DNA from: Loxodes magnus | Lineage: Eukaryota > Ciliophora > Karyorelictea > Loxodida > Loxodidae | Length of the DNA stretch: 64,000 bases | Direction: 5' to 3' | NCBI GenBank assembly: GCA_946699065.1 | Contig: CAMPDV010000256.1 | Location: 62,001 to 126,000 of the forward strand | Part shown: positions 36,761 through 48,743 of the stretch, in pieces | Numbering within the stretch: position 1 is the stretch's first letter | Layout of the letters: each line of letters begins with the position of its first letter | Program-made: the position numbers and the translations under genes | The notes under the pieces: model-generated | What the model was told of the DNA's origin: nothing | Databases searched by the model: none | Seen by the model: the letters and a program-made list of their open reading frames with translations, nothing else

Positions 36761-39498
36761 TTCGTATTCTTCTATATATTATGAGTTAATTCCATTTCCT
36801 TCTCAATTTTCCAGTTGTTGTAAAAATAGGTAAAAATCTTTTAGTTAGTTAAACTCCTGATATATTTAGCTGTATTATTTATCTTTAATTAAATTACATT
36901 TATTAAAATTTTATAGTTTTTTCTAATTCTCATAGTTTTATTATACATATTACTAGTGGTGATGTGATTAATTTGGTTGATTTCAGAGATTATTTTGTGG
37001 TTATCTTGCTCCACCTTTTAAACCTCTTGGTTTAATTCAGATTTAGTTTTTCTTTGGATATGATTTTACTTTTAATAGATTTTCTTCTTGTTTAAAACTT
37101 TTTTAATTCATTTATATTATTCTAATATTCTAGGTATTCTTTTTAGTATTTTTTAGTCTATGTTTAAGTCGATAAATTTTTTATATTTTTGTTTGTTAGA
37201 TTAAATCAGCGCTTTTAACTATTTATTAATAATTAGTTTTTATCATCATTATTAATCTAAATTTTCTTTTTATGTGTTTTTCTATGCTTTGTTTTATAAA
37301 CGCGTTAGATTTATTTAAATAGTATGGCTAGAATTTTATTTAGTTTTAGTTCATGTTTTTTATTATTTTAAATCTTAAGTTAAAGTACTTTTAATAACTT
37401 TTTAGTCTTCTTTTTTACATTTATATCAGAATTATTCACATTTTGTTTCTAAATTTTCCAACTTTTCTGTTGCTTCTCTTTTCTTTTAATTATTTTCTTA
37501 TGAAGATATTTAAAATGTTTTGTATTTGAGAAGAAATACATTGTCCTTAATATTATATTTATCAATTTAAGTAATTATATTTGTTTTTATTCTTAGTAAT
37601 TTTGTTTCTCTTCTAATGATTTGCTCAAATTTCTCTGTAGTTAAATAATTTAGATTTACTTATCTTCTATTATTTAATTTTTTTTTATTTCTAGATTCCT
37701 ATTTGCGTATTCTTTAATTATAAATTTGATGTCTACCTCTTTTTCTTCCAATTATTTTAAATATTGTTATTCGATTTCAGTAGTCTAATCTTATAATAAT
37801 TGGTCTCTTTCCTTGCTTATTATTATTTTTTAATTTTAAATATTGTATTAATTTTGTTATTTTTCTAACTCATGTTTTAGATTTTTTTTAATTTCATTTG
37901 GTAATCTAAAATTCAAATTGTTCTTTTTCTATCTCTGAATTTATATAAAGATTTTAAATTTCTTACTCTAATAAATCGTTATAATCTATTTATTATGTTC
38001 ATTTTTCTTACAACACTATATTATTATCTTTAAATCTTTCTTTAATTTCATAGAGTTCTTATATTTATTTTTCTTGATTATTTATTTCTTTTATAATTTT
38101 ATTATTTCTTCTAATTTTTTTTATGAGCATTTTGTTTTTAGATTTTTAATGGGAAATTATTTATTTTTAAGAAGAATTATTAAATATTCTTTATGCGCAT
38201 TAACTTTTCGATATTATTTGATGCATTTTTTATTTTAATTAATGAAATTAAGTATTTTTAGTTCATTACTATTCATCTTGATTCTTCTTCATTGTTTGTC
38301 TTATCCTAAAATTAATCAGCTCTTTCCATTTTTTGCATTTCTTAGTTTTCTTACTATTTCTTAAGGTTATTTTATTCAAATAATTTTCTCTAGGAATTTA
38401 AAGGTGAACTTTTTTGATATTTTGTTTCTTCTTCGTTCTTTTCTTGCTATATTTCAATATTATTAAAGGTTTCTGCTTGTTATCTTATATTTTTTTTTTA
38501 GTTCCTGCAGCATTTTGTGCTCTGGGATTTCTTCTTATATAGCTAAATTATTGTTTAGGAATTTGTTAAACTATTACTAGTTACTTTGCTACTATTAATT
38601 TTTTAATTCTTAAAGTTTCGTTGCTGACTGTAAAAAAATTATTTTATCTAGTTCTTATTGTTAAATTTTTATTTGCGCTTAAAACTCTAAGTGCTCTTAA
38701 ATTTCATCTCTTTTTGTCCTTTTGATTTTTTGATTTATTTATTCGATTTTTTAATTTTATATTCTTCTTCAGAAGTCAAATTTGTGTCCCACTTAGCCAC
38801 AGAATATGCATATTAATTAAGTTTTGTGTCTCATAGTTATATTTTAATCTTAATATTTTATTTCATTTGGTAATTTTAAAATTTCTTGTTATGTGATTTC
38901 ACATATTATTTCTATTATTGGATAGGACTTGTTTTCTATTTGTTTGAAGTTAATTTCTTTTATATTTTCGCTTATAAAAGTTAAAAAGAGATTTAGAATA
39001 TCATCTAATTTCATTGCATTTGTGCTTGTTATTCTTATTTTATAGTGATTTCTGTTATATTAGTTATCGAATAATTTTTCTTCAATTTTTAGTTATGCCA
39101 ATTATTTTGGCATATTGTTATCGGCTAGGTTAATGTGAAAAAATTGTTTATTGCTGTATTTCTTCATTGGTTCTTTACTTTTGAAGAAAAATACGTAATT
39201 CCCTTTAAAATTAAACTTCGAATTGCATAGAACCTCCATTCTTTTGATATTTCCAAAGATTTTATTGAAAATTTCGCTTTCGATTAGTTTTTTAATTTTA
39301 TATTAGTTTCCCCAGGTAATTTTCGAATTAAGTCAAAAGTTGATTTGTGTAAATAATTGATTAATAGTTAGTGGTTTATTCGTCTAGAAATGTGATTAGT
39401 TAGGAGAGAGTTATCCCTTCTTTCAGTTGAGAACCAACTTTAATGGTTTAGCCAGGTAGGTTGTTGTCAACTGATTTCTAGGAAATGTAATAATCCAT
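36760..39498 (-). mobile_element. LINE ORF1 region, degenerate
   Basis: A Gln/Lys-rich frame starting at ATG 39498 (MDYYISQKSVDNN) changes frame, and the second frame gives IKRMEVLCNSKFNF, then LICIFCGQVGHKFDF. This is a CX2CX4H knuckle whose fourth Cys position is a TGA. A coiled coil follows (RDEIQEHLEFQAQIKIQQQ). The region abuts the last exon of the right RING gene, whose homology to the left copy ends at about 39511. It probably belongs with the endonuclease domain downstream as one element of about 3-4.5 kb. Confidence 0.5.
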
Positions 39499-39516
39499 TG
39501 TTTTTAATATATTAAT

Positions 39517-42500
39517 TTAAGATAAATATTTAAAATTGTTGAATGTTGATTCAATCTCCGCTTATATAAAAATTTACACTCTACAATAAAAAGCTTACTT
39601 ATCATTAAATTATTTACATCCTAAAATAGAAAAATAACTACCTAGTATAAATAATCTAATATTAATCCTTACTATAACATTCTTTAATCAATTATATTAG
39701 ACATTACTTTCTTTTCAAATCAATCATTACCCCCTATAATTATTACTAATATTACATTCTATATCATTTTATTACTCACTAAACTTAAATATTACAAGCT
39801 CATATAAATAAATACTAACTTCAATCAAATCAAACCATCTAATTATTATTTCTTACAGTCTAAAATTAAAAAATACCTGAAGTAAATTCTTACCGCCTGA
39901 AGTAATTTGATACCCTCTAATAATAAAAAAAGATACTATCTATAATAATTTATAAATACAAGCTATAAATAAAAAATATCTTACGATCTATAAAGATTTC
40001 AAATATCTTACCCGCTATAAATATTTAAGTTTTCTTACAATCTTTAAATAATTTAACTATCTTACAATCTATAAATATTTAAACTATCTTACAATCTATA
40101 AATATTTAAATCATCTTACCCACTATAATATTTAAACTATCTTACAATCTATAAATATTTAAATCATCTTACCCACTATAATATTTAAACTATTTTACAA
40201 TCTATAAATATTTAAATCATCTTACCCACTATAATATTTAAACTATCTTACAATCTATAAATATTTAAATCATCTTACCCACTATAATATTTAAACTATT
40301 TTACAATCTATAAATATTTAAATCATCTTACCCACTATAATATTTAAACTATTTTACAATCTATAAATATTTAAATCATCTTACCCACTATAATATTTAA
40401 ACTATCTTACAATCTATAAATATTTAAATCATCTTACCCACTATAATATTTAAACTATTTTACAATCTATAAATATTTAAATCATCTTACCCACTATAAT
40501 ATTTAAACTATCTTACAATCTATAAATATTTAAATCATCTTACCCACTATAATATTTAAACTATTTTACAATCTATAAATATTTAAATCATCTTACCCAC
40601 TATAATATTTAAACTATCTTACAATCTATAAATATTTAAATCATCTTACCCACTATAATATTTAAACTATTTTACAATCTATAAATATTTAAATCATCTT
40701 ACCCACTATAATATTTAAACTATCTTACAATCTATAAATATTTAAATCATCTTACCCACTATAATATTTAAACTATCTTACAATCTATAAATATTTAAAT
40801 CATCTTACCCACTATAATATTTAAACTATTTTACAATCTATAAATATTTAAATCATCTTACCCACTATAATATTTAAACTATTTTACAATCTATAAATAT
40901 TTAAATCATCTTACCCACTATAATATTTAAACTATCTTACAATCTATAAATATTTAAACTATCTTACCCTCTATAAATACTTAAAATGTCTTACTCTCTA
41001 TAAATATTTGAACTATCTTACCCACTATAATATTTAAATTATCTTACCCACTATAATATTTAAATTATCTTACTCACTATAAAGTATTTAAAATATCTTA
41101 CTATCTATAAAGTATTTAAAATGTTTTACATCCTATAAATATTTAAATTATCTTACATCCTATAAATATTTAAAATATCTTACCATCTATAAAGTATTTA
41201 AAATATCTTACCCGCTATAAATATTTAAATTATCTTACCCACTATAAAAATTTAAATGTCTTACACTCTATAAAGTATTTAAAATATCTTACATACTATA
41301 AATATTTAAAATATCTTACCCACTATAAAGATTTAAATGTCTTACCCTCTATAAAGTATTTAAAATAACTTACATCCTATAAATATTTGAAATATCTTAC
41401 TCTCTTTAGATATTTAAAATATCTTACCCTCTATAAGTATTTAAAATATTTTACCATCTTTAAATATTCAAAATATCTTACCCTCTATAAAGATTTAAGA
41501 TGTCTTTACCCTCTATAAATATTTGAACTATCTTACCCTCTATAAAGATTTCAAATATCTTACCCACTATAAAGTATTTAAAGTATCGTACTATCTATAA
41601 AGTATTTAAAATATCTTACATCCTATAAATATTTAAAATATCTTACCCCCTATAAAGATTTAAATATCTTACTCCCTTTAAATATTTAAATATCTTACCC
41701 ACTATAAAGTATTTAAAGTATCGTACTATCTATAAAGTATTTAAAATATCTTACATCCTATAAATATTTAAAATATCTTACCCCCTATAAAGATTTAAAT
41801 ATCTTACTCCCTTTAAATATTTAAATATCTTACCCACTATAAAGTATTTAAAGTATCGTACTATCTATAAAGTATTTAAAATATCTTACATCCTATAAAT
41901 ATTTAAAATATCTTACCCCCTATAAAGATTTAAATATCTTACTCCCTTTAAATATTTAAATATCTTACCCACTATAAAGTATTTAAAGTATCGTACTATC
42001 TATAAAGTATTTAAAATATCTTACATCCTATAAATATTTAAAATATCTTACCCCCTATAAAGATTTAAATATCTTACTCCCTTTAAATATTTAAATATCT
42101 TACCCACTATAAAGTATTTAAAATAACTCACATCCTATAAATATTTGAAATATCTTACCCGCTATAAAGATTTAAATATCTTACTCCCTTTAGATATTTA
42201 AAATGTCTTACAATCTATAAATGGATAAATATCTTACCCTCTATTAATGTTTTATATATCTTACATTCTATAAATATTTAAAATGTCTTACCATCTATAA
42301 AGATTTAAAATGTCTTACCCTCTATAAAGATTTAAAACGCCTTACTCCCTTTAAATATTTAAAATAACTTACATTCTATAAACATTTAAAATATCTGCCA
42401 TCTATGAATATTTAGGATATCTTACCCTCTATAAGTATTTAAAATATCTTACCATCTATAAATCTTTAAAATATCTTACATCCTTTAAAGTATTTAAACT

Positions 42501-44585
42501 ATCTTACTCTCTATAAAGATTTAAAACATCATACCATCTATAGTGTTTAAAATATCTTACATCCTATAAATATTTCAAATATCTTACTCTCTATAAATAT
42601 CTAAAATATCTTACATTCTTTAAATATTTCAAGTATCTTACCATCTTTAAATATTCAAAATATCTTACATTCTATTTTAAGAAATACCCTCTTTTTTAGT
42701 TTTTACCTCCTTTATTTATTATTTTTACTTGCTATACATTAGTGATTTACTTTCTGGATATTTGTTATATTACCCACTTATATTATTACTTTACAATCTT
42801 TTTTATTTTTTACATTCTATACTTAACTTTTACTTCCTTTCTTATTATTCTTACAAACTTATTTATTTTATTACATTCTTAAATTTTATTTTATTACTTT
42901 CTAGCTTTTAAGACATTACTCACTTTTATTAAATATATTACATACTTTTTTAAATTTTACCTCCTATACATTTATTCTTAACTTTGCTTGAAGTCATTTA
43001 AATCTTTTTTTACATTTTCTTACTTTCTCCTATTCCCAATATTTTTCTTTCTAATTGTTATTAGTATTTTACGTTCTACTATTATATTATTTACCATATT
43101 ATTTTCTCATTATCTCATAAACTAATTTTTATTAATTACTTTCTATCTTTATTATTTACCTTCTAAAAAAAAAAAAAAAAAAAGATGGAGCAGAACATTA
43201 GATTAAATAAAAATCAAATAAGAAATGCTCGGAAAAAGGCTGCTTAAGTTCTTCGATAAAAAGCAAAACAATAAGAAGAATCAAGTTCCGACTCATAAGG
43301 TAAAATAATGATCGGAACTTTGCAAGCTGAGGAATTTAAATCAGATATTTCAGAGGAACTACGACAAAAGATCGAACAAATGTAAAAAATTATATCCCGA
43401 TACGAAGAAACAATATATAATTAAGACTTATTAATACGGGAACTTACAACAAACATTGACGTGCAAAATAATGAAATGGAAATCCTTAAGAATCAGCTAA
43501 TAGAAAACAAGGTAATAACGGAAGAACAACTTTGAATGTAATCGCAATAAAAATCTTAACGTACATCAAAGATGGAAATTGAAAAAACTTTCACTCCATT
43601 ATAAAGTGTTTAAGAACAGAAAGAAATTAGATATGATAATAACTTAATTAAAAGACTAGAAAATATTGAAAATAAGCTATTTAAAAAACATATTAGTCAA
43701 AAGAAGATTAAAAAATAATGTTGATATTGCCAATCCAATTACCACTTATTAAGAAGATGCTGAGAATGAAAAAAATTAAATGAAAAGGTATAATAAAGAA
43801 CATGAAGAGCATTGAATTTTCTATGGATAACTCCAACAGGAATATACAAATAAAAACTGCCTATGCGCTCTTTTGAAAGCAATCAGTGGTAACCATCCAC
43901 ATAAAAAAAATGGTCGCGGTATCCATCCGAGTCAAAAAAATGGCGGCAGGAACTGGTTGAAAGTCCAGAATATGCCAAAACATTTTTTTAACATTTAGTT
44001 TACTATTATTATTATTATTATTTACCTTCTATATTTAATCTTAATTTTTACCTCCTAAAGTTTATATTATTTACAATCCTATAACTCTAAATCTAGCTAA
44101 ATTTCTTCTTCATTCTCCATTTTATTTATTCTATGTTAACTGTCTAATTTAGATCATTGCTTTTAAAGTTCATAAAAATCAGAGTCAATTCTTTCTAATT
44201 TTTCTACTTTTTATTTCAGTTATTCAATTGTTTCTCCTTCCTCCACTGTTAAGCTTATTTCTTCTTTATTTTTAGTTAAAATTAAAACTTTTATTAGTTT
44301 CGGTTTTTGCTAATAAGATAGCTCAATTTTAGTTTCTTCAAGATGAAGTTATTTGTTTTCTTATTTACTTTCACTTTTTTAGTTTTTTTACCTTATTAAA
44401 CTTTTTGGATCATCAAAACAAATTTTTTTGCACTCTTTTTTTGGGCACTGATTAGAACCCTTTTTTTAGTATTCTTCAAGAACACAAATTTGGCATACTT
44501 GATGTCCACAAGGAAGGGTTAGGGGAATTCGTATTGATGAGTCGAAATGAAGGAGACAGAAGCTGCACCTGTTAGGTTGAGCCAT
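39517..44585 (-). CDS. RING and ubiquitin-like protein with micro-exons, right copy
   Basis: Starts MAQPNRCSFCLLHF at 44585. The RING is canonical C3HC4: CSFC, LPCGH, CQIC, CPKKEC. The ubiquitin-like region follows (IKVLILTKNKEEI, VEEGETIEQLKQK). Intron 1 is 44074-44055. The next exons are triplets GAG and AAG, and intron 3 carries an 851-bp insertion (43166-44016). Micro-exons resume through 42670, then the tandem arrays, then unique introns and the final exon (39560 down), SEIESTFNNFKYLSQI. Residue changes against the left copy are conservative in both the RING/UBL part and the micro-exon part. Homology ends at a TAA (39519-39517), which may be the stop if TAA can terminate at gene ends. 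This copy looks the better candidate for a functional RING. Confidence 0.7.
39558..40000 (-). other. Run of unique micro-introns before the final exon (right)
   Basis: Minus-strand introns include GTAATGATTGATTTGAAAAG (identical in the left copy) and GTAAATTTTTATATAAG. They are separated by triplets CTT, ATA, AGG, GCG, ACT, ATG, TTA, CTT, TGA, AAT, GGG, AAA, AAT. With phase-1 joining they give ...K-G-D-Y-V-T-L-K-W-E-K-Y; the left copy gives K-G-?-Y-A-T-F-K-W-E-K-Y. Then come two longer exons (14 and 22 nt, together 36) encoding YLYQDVNNLMI, matching YLYQDVKNLMI on the left. Confidence 0.8.
40001..42680 (-). repeat. Tandem micro-intron array with higher-order repeats, right
   Basis: About 100 units. 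From roughly 40020 to 40960 it is a 53-bp dimer repeated about 17 times: a 23-nt intron plus TGG, then a 24-nt intron plus ATT. From 41561 to about 42100 there are four copies of a 135-bp pentamer whose introns are 25, 23, 23, 24 and 25 nt, with triplets ATA, TGG, GGA, GGG, GAT. Genomic periods of 26-28 break any genomic reading frame, yet the intervals between AG and the next GT stay three bases. Other parts are less regular. Confidence 0.8.
43166..44016 (+). mobile_element. 851-bp retroelement-like insertion in intron 3 of the right RING gene
   Basis: Flanked by identical 15-bp direct repeats, ATTATTTACCTTCTA at 43151-43165 and 44017-44031: a target-site duplication made from the 5' splice site of the host intron. 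It begins with an A-run, then one ORF, and ends in a short (ATT)n tract. Before the tail two imperfect copies of a unit of about 30 bp stand side by side (GGTAACCATCC and GGTATCCATCC, each followed by an A-run and ATGG). The left arm has no such insertion, so it arrived after the duplication. Confidence 0.75.
43185..43998 (+). CDS. Gag-like zinc-knuckle ORF of the insertion
   Basis: From ATG (MEQNIRLNKNQIRNARKKAA) a basic N-terminus leads into a coiled coil (LRQKIEQMQKIISRYEE, NEMEILKNQLIENKV) and then a perfect CX2CX4HX4C zinc knuckle CWYCQSNYHLLRRC at about 43719-43760. The W of that knuckle is TGA (43722-43724), in frame with the ATG, exactly where retroviral-type knuckles carry an aromatic. 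The end is not clear because TGA is ambiguous. Related by N-terminus and layout to the decayed ORF at 55414-56070. It probably serves as a nucleic-acid-binding ORF1 protein; no reverse transcriptase is present. Confidence 0.6.
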
Positions 44586-45939
44586 ATTGATTATAATGAA
44601 AGTGAATTAAAGTAAATAGTTTAAATCTATTTATGTTTAATATTCTAAAGAAAAGCTTAAGAAAATAATAAGCTATTATTATTCAGAAGCTTTCTAAATT
44701 AAGAATTAATATATTAACTTAATTAAACATTTAGCTATTATTTAGAAGTTGATACTTATTTAGAAGTAGAGACTTTTAGGAATAATAAATGCCACATCTT
44801 ATAATTTAATAGTTATACTTAGAATGTTTCATGCTTATCTAATAATCATTCTATAAACTGCCATGTCTAACTAGATAATCATATTAATGAGACAATAAGT
44901 ATTAAATAGTAGCTAAAGTACAATTAATTTAAGTACAAGTAATTGTAGAATCTATTTCATATTTTTTATTCTTAAAATATAAAGGGCATTATGTAATCAT
45001 TCTGGAAAGCAACCTTACAAAGTAATGTCTAAACTACACTTACTAGTTAGATGTTCTTAGCTAACTAAGTATTGTTCTTCTTCTTTTATTTCTTAACTTA
45101 GTATTTCTTTAGTTTTTCACTCCTTATTATTGATCTGGAACAGACCTTGTCTTTTTTACTCTTGCTACCTCAGCGTTTATATTTTATTTCGAAGCCTTTA
45201 TGGAAATGAAAGTCTACCTAATTAAGCATAAATATTATTGAAGGAAAGGAAGGTAAAAAATTGAATAATCTTTTTTATCTGTAAGTAATTTAGCTGAAGC
45301 TCCCGAAAGTAGGAATCTTTCCAAATATGTTTCGGAAGGGTTAGCTTCTTCCTACTACATGAGGAGAAGGAAGAAATTGTTCTTTTTTTGAATTTACGTT
45401 ACTATTATCTAGCACTTTATGGAAATTAAGCCATACTAGTCTTTATCCCTAATACTATTAGCGTTACCTTCTATGCATCTAACCAAATTTTCTATCGAGT
45501 AAGGAATTCTCTTGACTTTACCTCTTTAATAATTTCAGATCTGCATTAAGGATAAATTTCTTAATATCATCTGAATTAATCAATCTTTCATGATAAAAAG
45601 TAAGGTGAAATAATTTCCTATAGCTAAATTAATTTTCTTTCAGCGATTAAGGAACTTAATTTTCTTGGCTTATTATTACTAAGTATTCTATTAACTTTTC
45701 TTAGTCTCTTAAGTAAATCCACAATTAGAAAGGATTTTTTTATATCAGCGAAATTAGCCAAAGTGTCTTCTCACAATTCTAACAGTAAAATTCTTTAGTC
45801 TCTTATTTAAAGGTATTGGGTTAACTTTCCGTTTTGTACGAATTGACATTTTATTTCTTTAATAAGATAGAAATTTTTGGTAAAGTTTAAGGAATTGAAA
45901 AAAATAAAATAAATAGAGTATTCAAGGAATCTAGAGCTT

Positions 45940-47350
45940 CTTTAATCTTTATGAAGCATATGAAATAAATATTTTACAGACCATCATCCTGGTAATGTCT
46001 TTATAATGTATGAAGTTGCTTCTAATTCAAGTGTAGATATCTAATCAGTTTCTTGTTACTAAGGTTCAGGTAGCATTTGATAAACTGCTACCTTCTTTAC
46101 CACTACATTGTTTATAAAAATCAACGCTTAAGAACTGGAGTAAGGAAATTACTATGCATTCACTTTTAAGGAGTGACTAAGTATACAAGCTAAAAAGTAA
46201 TCTATGCTAACAGAACTCCTCAAGCTGAAAATTTTATAATGAGCTCTCAAAAAGGAAAAGCATGAAATACCTTATTTACTCTAAAGCGTGATGATTCTAC
46301 TGATTTAGTTGAAGATTATCCCTTAAGATACCAGTTCTTTAACGTAGGAGCATTCACTCAAGAATGCCCTTTAAATTAGATGAAGAAAAATTTGCATTAA
46401 AAGCTTTAAGTTACCTTAAGTAGATTATAGCAGTTCATTAGTAGTAGAAGTCACCATTTGAGACAAGCTTAACACATATACTAAAATTCTTTCTACTATC
46501 TAAGAAGAAAGGATATTATATTCCTTATCTTTGGAAATATAAATCCTTTAAACTAGATAATTCAACTCAGATATAGAAGCATAGAATTTTATCCATGACT
46601 TAGCTATTGAAATAAGTACCAGTATTTTTAATCTTTCTCCTCTAGATATGAAGCAGTTCTTATGATATATATCCTTAAAAATAGAGAATCAAGAATAGAT
46701 GGCAATAGCAGCTTCAATTTGGTATGAAGTAAGATTAAACGTAGCATCTAAAAGCCTGCAGAATTATATAAATAGCATCTACCAATGTCTTAACTAGTAA
46801 ACAAAGTACCAGCTTTAATAAAATTAGATGTCTTTACTTATGTAGATAATAAACAGTTCTAATATAAAAAAACTTAATATTGAACAAGAAGTATAAGCTA
46901 GTCTAATAACTAGATAAAGAACCTTTAACTATACAAATGATCATATTTTTACATATCAGACTTCTAAAATCTAAATTTGATAAATCTTGCAAGTAATTCT
47001 TCTATCTTATTCAAAGGTAACTGAAATTCCTACTAAAGAAATAGAGCTATTTTGACTAGAGGCTTTTCTTTTTATGATCTAGCAGTTGAAATTCTAAAGG
47101 AGAAGTGATGGTATTAATGGAAATTTCTCTGCCTAGGAACTAAGCTACTCTAATGATCTGAAAGAATGCTTTGTTGTAATCTTTCTATTTGAAGAAGCAA
47201 TCCATGTGGGATGGACGATTCGAGTTATATACATTATTTAAATCTTTCGGTTTACTAAATATTGAAAAGATGTAAGAAGGATTCTATATATGAAGGGAAA
47301 ACTGATGAAGTGAAAACCTAAGTTTAACATGCTCTAAATTATGGCCTATC
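45940..47350 (+). pseudogene. REJ/GPS receptor relic, right arm
   Basis: Reads KYTSQKVIYANRTPQAENF, MSSQKGKA, TGA (46263), NTLFTLKRDD and VEDYPLRYQFF, then IWYEVRLNVASKSLQNYIN. About 310 codons later comes QWSERMLCCNLSI with its Trp as TGA, a likely remnant of the GPS motif. The REJ lead-in has lost bases compared with the left copy (ACTTTTAAGGAG against ACTTTTGAAGTATAAAGAG). The N-terminal part and the TM region seen in the 58-64 kb gene cannot be followed. Best read as a decaying paralogue. Confidence 0.5.
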
Positions 47351-48743
47351 TTAGACACCTTCGAACGTTGTATACCAAATGTGATATCAACGAATAAAAA
47401 TGTGATAATGGAGCTTCATGCTCAATAGAAAAAACCAACTACTAACTATTATAGGTGTAAATTGTAGTTATTCAGGACTTATTATACTCGCTTCATTTGT
47501 ATAAGAGGTAGAAGAATAAAAAATGAAGAGCAAAATGAAGAAAAGCAAAATAATGAAGAATTAGACTTAGGACTTGACTTAAATGGAAAAAGAGAAGATA
47601 ATAAAAATTAGTAAAGCTATAAATATCCAGTTATTGCTACTCATTAGTAATCTTATGCTTTATATTTTTCAATTTATATATTTATAATTCTGCATGTAAT
47701 GTCAAAAGGCAAAAAGAAAATTTAGATAAAGCCTTATATTTAGTTCTCTAAATCTACATGAACTATCCTAATGAGAAATTAATGTTTTCATAACAGGTCT
47801 TTGATTAAAGATTCTCTCTAAAACTCAAAAATAAACTTCGTTATTATATAGATTTGACTATTGCTTCGTGATGCTTAAAGGTAAAACGTATAATTGCTAC
47901 TTAATTAAAAATCCAGGCTAAGATTTTGAAATTACGGTTTTAGTAGGTTTTGAAATGTCAGTATGGAAGTAGTTTGAATAAAGATACTAATCTAGTTTAA
48001 GAAATTTTAGAAACCCTTATTTTTAACTGTTTCATTTTATTCTCAAATTCCTTTTCATGCATTTTTACGTTTTTTTACACTGAAGAAACTACTCTTGACC
48101 ATCTTGTCTCTTTATTAGCTACCTTTTCTATTATCTATATTTGATTCATTCTAGTCTTTTAGTATGATATAATGCTCAAAAAAAATGCTTATATTACAAA
48201 TGAATAAAATTATTATCAAATATAGTAAGTAGTTCATCTTTCTTAAGATGGTAAGTAGATGAATGAAGTTAAAATGAGAAATAAAAAAAAGTGACTTAAC
48301 TAACCTAAAAGTCACTTCTAGATCTATGTTATGGTTTAAGATAACTCAACTTATTGAATAAAGACACTTGATAGCCTAAATAAATTAATACATAACAGGA
48401 TGCTAATGAATCTTTATACATGAGAAAACTAAAGACCAATATATGGATAAAGACTATACCAATATGATGGATAGATAAGGAATAAAGCAGATAGAGAGAT
48501 AAAATTGTTTTTTCTTAAAAATAGTAAAAAAGAAAACTCGAAGATTAGAAAGAAAATTTAAAATCAGTCTGAAGACACATTAACAACTAGGCAAAACTAA
48601 GAAGAAAATATCTTTACTTCTTACTCTAGTTATTTTCCTTAAAATATATACTCTAAAAAGGAAATTCAGAGCTTTCAAGTTGAAGAAAGGAAAATGATAA
48701 ACTTACTGCAATTTAGATCTTTGAATGTAGAAGATTATAGTGA

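Noticed and set aside
40001-42680. CRISPR-like array or plain AT satellite
   Set aside because: The spacers are three bases, the repeats carry GT...AG edges, and the host is a eukaryote. A plain satellite does not explain unique flanking introns with the same spacing.
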